A DNA stretch of 64,000 bases from NCBI GenBank assembly GCA_016872605.1, contig VGZI01000008.1:1-64000 (forward strand), given 5' to 3'. The DNA is from Planctomycetota bacterium (GTDB lineage Bacteria > Planctomycetota > Planctomycetia > Gemmatales > Gemmataceae). The notes under the pieces were generated by a model. The model was not told where the DNA came from. It did no database searches and worked only from the letters and a program-made list of their open reading frames with translations. How positions within the stretch are numbered: position 1 is the stretch's first letter; every line of letters starts with the position of its first letter. A program made the position numbers and the translations under genes. Positions 55,643 through 63,925 of this stretch are shown piece after piece.

Positions 55643-57292
55643 TCAGGACTCAGCGAACGGCGCCAGTGCTTCGCGCAAGGCGCTGACGTCGGCAAACCGC
55701 GCACTGGGGTTCTTTGCCAGAGCCTTGAGGATGATCGCCGCCAGGTCATCTGGAACGTCGGGGCGCCGCTGTTGGATCGGCCTCGGTATTTCTTCCAGCA
55801 CGATCGGTAGCTGGTCCTCGATTCGCTTGGGCAGATCGAAAATCCATGCCCCCGTCAATAGGCGATAGAGCGTCGCGGCGGAGGAATATTGATCGACGGC
55901 CGGCTTGGCCTGGCGATAGTTGATGATCTGTTCGGGCGCCATGTATGCCATGGTGCCGCCAACCTCGCCGACGAGAGTCAGGCCGCTCAAGGCGGATTCC
56001 TGATAGACGCGGGCCAGCCCGAAGTCGGCGAGCTTCACGCGGTTGCCCTGCTGGATCAAGATGTTTCCCGGCTTGATGTCGCGATGGACAAATCCCTTGG
56101 CGTGGGCATAATCGAGCGCTGTCAACAGCAGGCACACGATGCCAACCTCGCACGGGATCTTCAGGACCTTCTCCTGCCGCAGAAGCTGATCGCCGTTAAC
56201 GCCTGTCACGTATTCCATCGCGAAGAAAATAAGCTCACCCGCATCGCCGCCGCGGCCCATGTCGGTAAATGCGACAATGTTGGGATGATGCAGCGTTTTC
56301 AGAATGGCGGCCTCTCGGAGGAAACGCTCGAGCTGTCCGCGCGTGCCGGCGACGGCAGGGCGTATTTGCTTGAGCGCGACGGCAACGCCGTCGGCTTTTC
56401 GAAGCGCAAGATAAACGATCCCCATGCCGCCGCGGCCCAATTCCCGAAGGATGCGATAGTCCGCGAAGGGCTGTGCGAGATCGTTGCCAAGGTCGGCGCA
56501 CGCCGGACAGACACCGTGGTCCACCGGCTTCTTGCTGCACGCCGGACAGACCTTCACCCCTTTCCCCTCTCCCTGGGGGAGAGGGGTGACGGGTGAGGGG
56601 CCGGAGAGTCGCGCCGGTTTGGCGATCGGCACGTCGGCTGGCTTTTGCGCCGTCGATGGCTTGGGCGGAGGGTACGGCTTCGTTTGCTCAGGGTCCCCCG
56701 TCGCCACGCGAATCTCGACGCGAAACAGCGTCTTGCCGGCCTGTATCTTGTCGCCGTCTTTCAGATCTACGTGCTGCACTTTCTGGCCATTGACGCGCGT
56801 GCCATGCCGGCTCTTCATGTCAACGAGCCGGCAATGCGGCGGATTGATCTCGACCAGAAAATGCACCCGCGACACATAGCGGTCGGTGGGGGGAAGCCGA
56901 AAATGAGCGTCCTTGGACCGGCCGACAATGAACATGTCATGGCCAAAAAACGTGAACGAACGCCCCTTGCTGGGTCCTGCCGTCACGCGCAGAACGACTT
57001 GCATCGCACCGCCAGCTTGTTCGGCATTTCTTGCGGAGTCGGGCGCCTCCGCCGCCGCCGACCATTCCAGCCAGCGCATGCGGATTTCATCGAGCCGCTT
57101 CCGAATATCTTGCATGCGCCGTTCGACCGTGCGTGGCACGCACTTGAGCTTGGCGGCAATCTCCTCGTTCGTGTAGCCTTCCAGCTTCCACTGCGCGATC
57201 GCCTTGAGCTCAGGATCGTCCAGGCTGTCAATGAGCTGCTGCATCTCTTCGGCAATCAGGGCCGCCATCTGCGGCGTCGGCACCGGCGTCAA
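55643..57292 (-). CDS. Sigma region 4 fused to FHA and Ser/Thr kinase
   Basis: 549 residues. Residues 8-68 are ECF sigma region 4 (LIDSLDDPELKAIAQWKLEG, then YTNEEIAAKLKCVPRTVERR, a helix-turn-helix). Residues 97-200 are FHA (FIVGRSKDAHF, YVSRVHFLVE, SRHGTRVNG). A zinc ribbon CPACSKKPVDHGVCPAC follows a palindrome-encoded PVTPLPQGEGKG. The kinase (from 280) is complete: LGRGGMGIVYLALR, FVHRDIKPGNILI, LADFGLARV, APEQ. No membrane helix follows. The start is a frame continuation of the sigma gene upstream; a kinase-only start would be ATG at residue 97. Kinase activity is likely. Confidence 0.87.
   Translation of the reverse strand: MTPVPTPQMAALIAEEMQQLIDSLDDPELKAIAQWKLEGYTNEEIAAKLKCVPRTVERRMQDIRKRLDEIRMRWLEWSAAAEAPDSARNAEQAGGAMQVVLRVTAGPSKGRSFTFFGHDMFIVGRSKDAHFRLPPTDRYVSRVHFLVEINPPHCRLVDMKSRHGTRVNGQKVQHVDLKDGDKIQAGKTLFRVEIRVATGDPEQTKPYPPPKPSTAQKPADVPIAKPARLSGPSPVTPLPQGEGKGVKVCPACSKKPVDHGVCPACADLGNDLAQPFADYRILRELGRGGMGIVYLALRKADGVAVALKQIRPAVAGTRGQLERFLREAAILKTLHHPNIVAFTDMGRGGDAGELIFFAMEYVTGVNGDQLLRQEKVLKIPCEVGIVCLLLTALDYAHAKGFVHRDIKPGNILIQQGNRVKLADFGLARVYQESALSGLTLVGEVGGTMAYMAPEQIINYRQAKPAVDQYSSAATLYRLLTGAWIFDLPKRIEDQLPIVLEEIPRPIQQRRPDVPDDLAAIILKALAKNPSARFADVSALREALAPFAES
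56552..56600. repeat. Palindromic element inside the FHA-kinase gene
   Basis: acccctttcccctctccctg and the mirrored gggagaggggtgacgggtga form a hairpin. It encodes the SPVTPLPQGEGKGVK insert between FHA and zinc ribbon. Confidence 0.8.
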
Positions 57293-57665
57293 TAAGTCGC
57301 TCGATGCCGGGGCCGTCGTCGCCGCCGAGGGCCGCTTCGTCGACGGTACGGCGGGCCGAACGCTTGAGTCGGCCCTGCTTCAACCGCATCTGATATGCCT
57401 TGCGCACGGTGATGGTGACGAGAAGCCGCCACAAATCGTCCTCATCGTCAAGCCGTGGAAACCGACCGTGCTCAACGCCGCGGCAGAAGCTGGCAAAAGC
57501 GCTGAGAGCGACATCCTCCTCGTCGGCTTCCCGGCGGACAACCCCTTGCAGCTTCTTGCGGGCCAGGCCCACCAGACGCCGAAAGTAGCGTTCCCACAAT
57601 TGCTGGGCAGCCGCCTCGTCCCCCGCCTTGAAGCGCGCCAGCCAACGATTGATCGACGTTTCCAA
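57228..57665 (-). pseudogene. ECF sigma factor region 2, cut off by a frameshift
   Basis: From ATG 57665: INRWLARFKAGDEAAAQQLW, EEDVALSAFASFCRGVEHGR and DDLWRLLVTITVRKAYQMRL are the region 2 and linker of planctomycete-type ECF sigma factors. After GGDDGPGIERLID the similarity moves to the next frame, where LLTPVPTPQMAALIAEE and region 4 follow in the kinase frame. The shift is near 57295-57306. The frame used here then runs on without similarity to 57228. The sigma factor cannot be made in one piece as sequenced. Confidence 0.83.
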
Positions 57666-57877
57666 CGATATGCAGCGTTCCCATTCGGCCTGCTCAATGC
57701 GTCAATTCTATGGATTTCCTGGCGGGTTCTTGAGCATGAATTGGTCGGCATCGACACGGGTCCGTACTTTTTGGGCATTGCCATGATTCGTTACTTTGGA
57801 GGACCGGTTGTGCTCTTCTTGTCGCCGACATTGCAATCGATGTCTGGCGTGCCGATATCAACGCCGCCGCGGCTGAG

Positions 57878-58099
57878 TTACTCGCGAGCAATCTGGGCGA
57901 GCTTCTCGTTGTTGGCGCGAATGCCCGCCAGATCGTCTTCGCTCCGCTCCTCGAGATCGAGCAACGCCCTGTGAGCCCCCTGGACGCCCTGGATGAGCTC
58001 ATCGAGCTTGATATGCAGCGCGGCCGTTTCGCGGTTCAGGGTGCTCCGAATGAGAACGACTATGAGGAACCTTACGGTAAGATGCGGGGGATCAGCCAT
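57878..58099 (-). pseudogene. Low-affinity iron permease, C-terminal remnant
   Basis: The 73-residue frame reads VRFLIVVLIRSTLNRETAAL and HIKLDELIQGVQGAHRALLD, then LEERSEDDLAGIRANNEK. This matches the end of small Fet4-like permeases (usually FLMVFLIQNTQNRD, then KLDELIR and DLEELSEEEL). The two N-terminal membrane helices are missing and the NTQNRD motif has changed, so this is a remnant. Confidence 0.65.
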
Positions 58100-58195
58100 T
58101 GGGTTTGTTCCGGCTTCACGTGTGATGCCCAGCGATTCATGGTTGCCTTCCTTCCTTCGCGTTGTACCACGCGATACGTTCCGGTTCGCACGCTC

Positions 58196-58505
58196 TCAAG
58201 ATGACGGCCAGACCGGTTCGGTTGCCCAATCGTTGAAATAGGGCTCGACCAGATCATGACGGAGAACGTCTTTTTCCGGCTCCACGATCGGCACACCGGT
58301 TTGCATCGCCTGCTGTTGAGCCCAATCACGGTAGTCGCGCGGAGTCTAGCCGAAACCACATCAAGACGCCTCGATCTGGCGATGTGTCCGCAAGAACCAG
58401 CGAATGGCGCCGCCCCGCGCAGAATAGCCAAAAGGCAGGATGCAACCGTCGAGTAGGATGCGATCATGACAAGGATAGCCGAACAGAATCGAGAGTTCGC
58501 TCAAT
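58196..58505 (-). pseudogene. Decayed gene remnant of unknown family
   Basis: One reading frame holds two protein-like blocks separated by TGA (58361-58363) and TAG (58346-58348). Block one: ELSILFGYPCHDRILLDG and CILPFGYSARGGAIRWFLR. Block two: PRDYRDWAQQQAMQTGVPIV, EPEKDVLRHDLVEPYFNDW, ending TGA 58196-58198. The composition (many aromatic and charged residues, well-spaced hydrophobics) is coding-like, unlike the other five frames. I cannot name the family. Confidence 0.4.
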
Positions 58506-58691
58506 TCTTACGTCGCTCGCCCATCGTGCCATATGGCTATGCTTCCTTCCTTCATGTCTCCGAGAATGCACGTTAACAGAACGCGCAGAAAAACACCGGT
58601 TGCAGAGTTCCGAAGATTTCTCGTGACGCGCTTGCCGAAACTTGGTATCTTCACCCCGTCGAACCACGTCCACCGTTGCAGGAGCATCCCG
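58506..58691. other. Upstream region of the hydrolase gene
   Basis: No gene seen. Contains a long in-frame extension of the hydrolase frame to 58533 that lacks a signal peptide and is not used. No clear promoter. Confidence 0.5.
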
Positions 58692-59639
58692 ATGCTTTCT
58701 CGGTACATAGCCCCACTTTTCGTTTTCGCAATCCTTGGCGCCGATCCGCATGGCGCAGTCGCACAGGAAAAACCGAAACAAGCCGCGGCCAAAGTTCCGG
58801 TCCCCTATGCGATCGCTCGCGCCAAGCCGCTCGACGCCAAGGAAGAAGTTGTCGCCAACGCCGACGATCACACGCAGTATCGCGTCGAATTCACCGGCAT
58901 CAAGGACGATCGCGTACCGGCCTACCTCTACGTGCCCAAGCGAAAAGCGGCCGCCGATAAGAAGCCGTTCCCCGCGATTCTGCTTCAGTACGGCACCGGC
59001 GGGAACAAGAAAACGAATTACATCGTAGAGATCGGCAAGCAGTTCGTCGCTCGGGGCTACGTCGTGATTACCATCGATTCGCCCAATCAAGGCGAACGCC
59101 GAAGCAAGGACAATAAGGCCGCCGGCGCGTTCGGATTGATCGGCAACGATCAGATCATGCACTATTGCGGCGACTATGGCCGGGCCATCGATTTTCTCTA
59201 TTCGCGGTCCGAGGTCGACAAGAATCAGATCGGCTACGTCGGCATTAGCTGGGGCGCCATCACCGGCATCACCTTCTGCGCCTATGACGAACGCATCAAG
59301 GCCGTCGGCTCGATGGTCGGCGGAGGCAATTTCCTCGGCCTCTACAACGCCAAGATCGCTGAGAAAATTGCCAAGGAAGGCTCCAGCTCCGGCGACCCAG
59401 TTTGCCATGTCGCCCGCATCGCCCCGCGGCCGCTGATGTTCATCAACGTCACCAAAGATCAACTCATCATGAAGCCATGGGCCGAGTCGCTGCACAAAGC
59501 CGCCGGACCCGGCGCGAAGATTGTTTGGCTCGAGACCGATCATTATTTCAACGGCCTGGACCGCAAGAAGGTGTGCGAATCGGTTATCGATTTCATGGAC
59601 GAGAAGATGCTGGGCAGACCCGCGGTGAAGGCGAAGTGA
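58692..59639 (+). CDS. Secreted alpha/beta hydrolase, dienelactone hydrolase/acetyl esterase-like
   Basis: 315 residues from ATG 58692 with signal MLSRYIAPLFVFAILGADPHG. The hydrolase core has the nucleophile elbow VGISWGAITG, the oxyanion region LLQYGTGGNKKTN, an acid after INVTKDQLI and the catalytic His in ETDHYFNG. YVVITIDSPNQGERRS precedes the elbow. Planctomycetes have many such exported esterases acting on acylated glycans; the real substrate is unknown. The long upstream frame is rejected for lack of a signal. A palindrome follows the stop. Confidence 0.86.
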   Translation: MLSRYIAPLFVFAILGADPHGAVAQEKPKQAAAKVPVPYAIARAKPLDAKEEVVANADDHTQYRVEFTGIKDDRVPAYLYVPKRKAAADKKPFPAILLQYGTGGNKKTNYIVEIGKQFVARGYVVITIDSPNQGERRSKDNKAAGAFGLIGNDQIMHYCGDYGRAIDFLYSRSEVDKNQIGYVGISWGAITGITFCAYDERIKAVGSMVGGGNFLGLYNAKIAEKIAKEGSSSGDPVCHVARIAPRPLMFINVTKDQLIMKPWAESLHKAAGPGAKIVWLETDHYFNGLDRKKVCESVIDFMDEKMLGRPAVKAK

Positions 59640-59644
59640 TGCGT

Positions 59645-59702
59645 GTTTAGCCGTTCGCCTCTGGCGAGCGAGTCCGCGCTCGCCAGAGGCGAGCGGCTAA
59701 AC
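59645..59702. repeat. Palindromic element between convergent genes
   Basis: Arms gtttagccgttcgcctctgg and ccagaggcgagcggctaaac, extended to 26 bases each around agtccg. It separates the hydrolase stop from the M16 peptidase stop, which lies within its right arm, so the element supplies the stop codon context. Probably acts as a bidirectional terminator. Confidence 0.9.
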
Positions 59703-60935
59703 GCCGTTCAGCTTCGCCAACGGGCCCAGCGCGAGCACGGTCAACTCGTCGAACGGGAATCGATCGAGCACGCCGCGGATGTCCGATTGGCTGACGGCGT
59801 CGAAGTTGGCCAGTTCTTCGTCGACGCTGCGATACGTCTTGAGGTAGGTCCAGCCCATGCCGAGCGCCTGCATGCGCCCCATCGGCCGTTCGCTGCCGCG
59901 GACGACGCGTGACAGGATTTTGCTCTTGGCGACGGCGAGTTCCTGATCGCTGACCCCCTCGCGCTGCGCTTCGCGCAGGATTTCCTGGATGAGCGCGAGA
60001 TTGTCGTCGGTTCTCTCGGGGTCGCAGCCGAACGAGATGAAATAACCGCCGGTCCCTTCGTAATCGTGAAACCCCATGTCGGCGGACTCGGCCAGGCCCG
60101 GATCGACCAGGCCCCAGTAGAATCGGCTGCCGGTGTCGTCGCCGATGATCATGGCCAGCGTGTCAGCGGCGTAACGCATCGGGCTGTCCGCGGCCGGCCC
60201 CGGGGCCAGAATGAACACCTGCTCCTGCTTCAGCTTATCCTTGGTGATGACTTGTCGATGGGAGCGAGGAGGCGCTGGCCGAACGTCGCCACGCGGCGCC
60301 GATCCATTCGGCCACGCGGCGCAGTGCTTCTCAATCAGCCGCACGGCGGCGTCCCAAGCGAAGTTGCCGGCCACCGCAACAGTGATGTTCGGCGCCACAT
60401 ATCGGCGATCGTAATACACCTGCATCTGATCGCGAGACAGGGCCGTGATGCTTGCCGGCGTACCGAGGATGCTGTTGCCCAGGGGGTGTTCGGCGAAGAA
60501 CGCCTTCTTGGCGTTGTCGTAGGCGCACCACATCGGCTGATCGTCGTACATGCCGATCTCTTCGATGATGACCTTCTTCTCCATGTCGAAATCGTCGCCG
60601 CGCAGACTGGGCCGCAGGATGTCGGCGAGAATGTCGACGGCATCGGGCAGATACTCCGGCAGAATGGCGGCGTAGAAAACCGTGTTCTCTTCGCTGGTGT
60701 AGGCGTTGTAACTGGCGCCGATGCGATCGAAGTCGAAGTTGACTTCCAGAGCCGTGCGCCTCGGCGTTCCCTTGAAGACCATGTGCTCCAGGAAATGCGA
60801 CACGCCGGAGACTTCGGAAGTCTCGTCGCGCGAACCGGTCTTGACGAAGAAACCTACCGCGACGGAGCGCGCCGACGGGCTAATCTCGCCGATGATGGTC
60901 AGGCCATTGGAAAGCACGTGCTTGTGAAACGACAT
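59697..60935 (-). CDS. M16 family zinc peptidase (active subunit)
   Basis: 412 residues, insulinase-like. The inverted zinc motif HxxEH is VSHFLEHMVFKGT (His47, Glu50, His51), with the third ligand Glu in the following helix region (DMEKKVIIEEIGMYDD). The C-terminal M16 domain (GDDTGSRFYWGLVDPGLAES) follows. Members degrade peptides or process precursors, and commonly pair with an inactive partner. The partner gene lies upstream on the same strand with a palindrome in between. Confidence 0.93.
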   Translation of the reverse strand: MSFHKHVLSNGLTIIGEISPSARSVAVGFFVKTGSRDETSEVSGVSHFLEHMVFKGTPRRTALEVNFDFDRIGASYNAYTSEENTVFYAAILPEYLPDAVDILADILRPSLRGDDFDMEKKVIIEEIGMYDDQPMWCAYDNAKKAFFAEHPLGNSILGTPASITALSRDQMQVYYDRRYVAPNITVAVAGNFAWDAAVRLIEKHCAAWPNGSAPRGDVRPAPPRSHRQVITKDKLKQEQVFILAPGPAADSPMRYAADTLAMIIGDDTGSRFYWGLVDPGLAESADMGFHDYEGTGGYFISFGCDPERTDDNLALIQEILREAQREGVSDQELAVAKSKILSRVVRGSERPMGRMQALGMGWTYLKTYRSVDEELANFDAVSQSDIRGVLDRFPFDELTVLALGPLAKLNGV

Positions 60936-60952
60936 GCGTGTGGAATCCGTGT

Positions 60953-61035
60953 GAAGCCCAGGGTTGAGCGCAGCGAAACCCTGGGATAAAGACGCCCCAA
61001 AGTCCAGGGTCTCACTGCGCTCAACCCTGGGCTTC
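60953..61035. repeat. Palindromic element of the GAAGCCCAGGG family
   Basis: Arms gaagcccagggttgagcgca and tgcgctcaaccctgggcttc, with an inner dyad around ccctgggataaagacg. It fills the gap between the two M16 genes. Sister of the element at 20763. Confidence 0.9.
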
Positions 61036-61040
61036 GTGGA

Positions 61041-62486
61041 TTACTTCTTTTTGCGCTTGCCCTTCGCGGGCCTGGGCTTAACCTTCTTTTTCAGTTTCGG
61101 CTTTGCCTTAATGGCCTTCGCCGCGCGAACGGGAACAGCCTTCGGCTTGGCCTTGGTTTTAGGTTTGGGCTTCTTCACGGGCGCTGCCTTTTTCTTCGCT
61201 GTTGTTTTCGTCGATCGCTTCGCCTTCGGCGCCGCTTTGCGAACCGGCGCCGCTCCCGGCAACCGCAGCGGGCTCTTGCCGAGCGTGACGATCGTAAAAT
61301 CTCGCGGCGGATTTTTCTTCACATGTTCGAGGATGCTCGCCGGCGTCAACGCGTCGATCGCTTGCTGAATCTCCTCCGTCGAACGCACGCGGCCCAGATA
61401 GTACCAGTCCGACGCCAGCGCCCCGGCCCGCGACGACGTCGATTCCTCCTGCATGATGACCGACGATTTCAGCCCAGCCCGCACGCGCTGCACTTCTTCT
61501 TCTTCGACCCCCTCGACGAGTCGTTTCAATTCGCCGATCGTGACATCGAGGGTCTCCTGAGCCCGTTCGGTCGTCGTTCCGGCATAGCAAAGGATGCCGG
61601 CGACTTGCTTGAAGGTCTGATAATTTGCGCTGACGGCATAGCACAGGCCGCGCTTCTCGCGCACTTCGGTGAAGAGTCTCGCCCCCATGCCGCCCGACAA
61701 CACCTGCACCGCACCCAAGGCGGCATAGTACTCCGGATCGCCGAACGGAACACTCGGATAGCCGATGATGATCTGTGTTTGCGTCGTGTCCTTGGAGAGA
61801 TGATCGCTGCCTCGAATTGCTGGCACAAGTTCGGGAGGCGCTGCGCCGGCGCCGATCCAATCGCCGAAGAGTTTCTCGACCTGGTCGCGTAGCGGCGCCC
61901 ATTCGACGTTGCCGGCGACCGACACGATCACACCCTTGGGTGCGAACTGGCGGTCATGATAATCGCGCAAGCTCTGAGGCGTTATGCGGGCGATCGACTC
62001 GATGCTGCCACGACGATCCTGTCCGAGCGGCGCCGGCCAGAAACGTCGCCGCATCTCGACCATGACCTTGGCCCGCGGTTCATCTTCGAGCGACTGCAAC
62101 TCCTGAAGCGCGAGGGCCTTCACCGAGTCGAGTTCTTCCGGCGGCAGGTGCGGCCGGCGCAGCACATCGGCGAACAACTCCAGCGCCGGCGGGATATTGC
62201 GGGCCAGCGTCGAGCCCCAGAAACGCAGATGCAGCTGCCCCACGCTCTCGGAATGATCCAGCCCCAAGCTGTCCATCGCCAGCGACAGCGCCCGGCTATC
62301 GCGATCGCCGGCGCCGCGCGTGATCATGTCGGACAGGATCGACACCAGGCCGAGTTGCTCCGGCGGATCGTACACGCAGCCGGCCGGCACGAGAAAATTC
62401 ACTGCCGCCGAGCGCACGTGATCCATGCGTTCCAGAAGCAGCGTCAGACCATTGGCGAACGTATGTTGAAAAACCAGTTGGGGCAC
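61041..62486 (-). CDS. M16-like partner protein without zinc motif, with basic tail
   Basis: GTG 62486 gives 481 residues (VPQLVFQHTFANGLTLLLER); upstream frame to 62570 crosses a palindrome and is rejected. At the place of HxxEH it has GLVSILSDMITRGAG, so it cannot bind zinc there. The rest is M16-like (GGMGARLFTEVREKRGLCY). The final about 65 residues are Lys/Ala/Pro repeats (PVKKPKPKTKAKPKAVPVRA), like a histone-H1-type tail. The inactive partner of the M16 pair probably shapes the substrate cavity. What the tail binds is unknown. Confidence 0.87.
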   Translation of the reverse strand: MPQLVFQHTFANGLTLLLERMDHVRSAAVNFLVPAGCVYDPPEQLGLVSILSDMITRGAGDRDSRALSLAMDSLGLDHSESVGQLHLRFWGSTLARNIPPALELFADVLRRPHLPPEELDSVKALALQELQSLEDEPRAKVMVEMRRRFWPAPLGQDRRGSIESIARITPQSLRDYHDRQFAPKGVIVSVAGNVEWAPLRDQVEKLFGDWIGAGAAPPELVPAIRGSDHLSKDTTQTQIIIGYPSVPFGDPEYYAALGAVQVLSGGMGARLFTEVREKRGLCYAVSANYQTFKQVAGILCYAGTTTERAQETLDVTIGELKRLVEGVEEEEVQRVRAGLKSSVIMQEESTSSRAGALASDWYYLGRVRSTEEIQQAIDALTPASILEHVKKNPPRDFTIVTLGKSPLRLPGAAPVRKAAPKAKRSTKTTAKKKAAPVKKPKPKTKAKPKAVPVRAAKAIKAKPKLKKKVKPRPAKGKRKKK

Positions 62487-62513
62487 GATGAGGTTCCGTC
62501 GTTTTTGCCTGTT

Positions 62514-62556
62514 TACGTTTAGCGCACGCGCGGCACTCAGTGAGCGCTGAACGAAA
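62514..62556. repeat. Degenerate palindromic element upstream of the M16 partner
   Basis: cgtttagcgcacgcgcggca at the left and gtgagcgctgaacg at the right, an imperfect member of the CTTCGTTTAGCG family. Confidence 0.6.
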
Positions 62557-62592
62557 AATCGGGTGGTCAAACTATTGTACGCACCGGATCGA

Positions 62593-63183
62593 TCACAGCA
62601 TCCAGTCCGGCTCGACGAGTTGATATGTCGCCGGCTCGACCGCCTTGTATATCGTTTTGCGGAAGCGAAAACCGGCCTGGCGGTACATGCGCACGGCCGG
62701 TTCGTTCTCGGCCGTCACTTCGAGCCCGGCCTTGGCGAGTCCGGATTGGCGAAAACCGTGCAACGCTTTGAGCAGGATGGCCCAGCCGAGACGCTGGCCG
62801 CGATACGCCGGGATGACGCCGAGGTTCTGAATGCCCCCCGTGCCGACGCGATCGGCCACGCCCTGCACCATGGCGACGTAGGTGCTGCCGTGCGCGATCA
62901 GCCAAGTTGCCTGAGGCCGAAAGCCGGATCGGCCGACGATGTCGCGCATCAGCCGTTCACAGCCGATCCTATTAGCGAGGTTGGGAAACACGATGCCGTC
63001 GAGGTCGTCGCGGAAGCATTGAGCCTGAACGTCGGCGTGCGTTTCCAAAAGCCGATCTTCCCACGCCACCCAGCTGAAGCCGTCGGGCAGCGCCGGCACC
63101 GGAGGCAGCGGGCCCGTCAGGTCCATCTCCATGCGGTAACGCTTGTAATACGCCACCGGATTCGCAATGCTCGTAGTCGCCAT
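62593..63183 (-). CDS. GNAT family N-acetyltransferase
   Basis: 196 residues from ATG 63183 (MATTSIANPVAYYKRYRMEM); nine more residues from 63210 are possible. Motif A for acetyl-CoA binding is IQNLGVIPAYRGQRLGWAIL, preceded by strand beta4. The last strand GLEVTAENEPAVRMYRQAGF is the standard GNAT end. The substrate cannot be told. It lies just upstream of the M16 pair on the same strand. Confidence 0.87.
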   Translation of the reverse strand: MATTSIANPVAYYKRYRMEMDLTGPLPPVPALPDGFSWVAWEDRLLETHADVQAQCFRDDLDGIVFPNLANRIGCERLMRDIVGRSGFRPQATWLIAHGSTYVAMVQGVADRVGTGGIQNLGVIPAYRGQRLGWAILLKALHGFRQSGLAKAGLEVTAENEPAVRMYRQAGFRFRKTIYKAVEPATYQLVEPDWML

Positions 63184-63210
63184 CGCCGTCGAGACCTGTG
63201 AAACACTCAT

Positions 63211-63521
63211 GATGTGGAAGGTGACATGATACCACGTCGGCAGTCGTTGTCAAAAGGAAAGCCATGCAATTTTCGACAGTACTCGCCAATCGCCACCGAC
63301 AACCAACGACTGGGAGCACAGGGCGCACGGGGAAAGATCAAGAGTGGAATCAAGCCATCGTCAACCATGGTGATTGGCGGAAAACGGCAGAATTCGTCGG
63401 TCTCCAAATCTGTATCTCCCCGTGTCCCCGTGATACTATCAATCATTTTCTTCGTGTGACAACATGACTATCTGAGACCGCGGATCATACTGATGGCACG
63501 GATAAAGAGAAAAGAGATCAA
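63211..63521. other. Intergenic stretch, no gene seen
   Basis: Open frames on both strands (63207-63446 and others) have no coding composition. Nothing recognised apart from ordinary upstream sequence. Confidence 0.6.
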
Positions 63522-63721
63522 TTGGACAGCGCCACCTTTGAAGCCCTGCTTGCGGCGAACGAGCGTTGCTCACACTGGTTCCCGCTTTCGTTGCATTTCG
63601 TGAGGGGGGGGTGTGAGTGTGTGCGTGCAACGAATGCGCGCACGTGCTGTTTTCTAAAGGAGTTACGTACAAAAAATGCGTTGCAGGGTGTTGACCAAGT
63701 TGAAAAAGTGGCGCTGTCCAA
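63522..63721. mobile_element. MITE-like element with 18-base terminal inverted repeats
   Basis: The left end TTGGACAGCGCCACCTTT and the right end AAAGTGGCGCTGTCCAA (reverse complement TTGGACAGCGCCACTTT) are inverted copies with one mismatch over 17-18 bases. The element is 200 bases long. The interior has no gene, a G-run and GT-rich stretch near 63603-63630 and a small dyad. No clear target-site duplication is visible at the borders. It looks like a non-autonomous transposon. Confidence 0.7.
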
Positions 63722-63925
63722 GTAAGGAAGTGCGGAAAGCACAAGAGAGTTGGGCTGTTCGGTATCTCCACGTTCCCGCTTGGTCACGGCCGTTCCCGTA
63801 TCACCTATCCGTGCGACCAGTGTAATCCGTGGCTGGTTCTTGGTCGTTGCGCCTCCGCCGCGCTAGGCTATCCGTGATTCAACTCTTAGAAGGGATCGGC
63901 GAGAAGTGCCCAGGTTTGTCCGATG
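63722..63925. other. Intergenic stretch, no gene seen
   Basis: No frame with coding character and no recognisable RNA gene. Confidence 0.5.
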
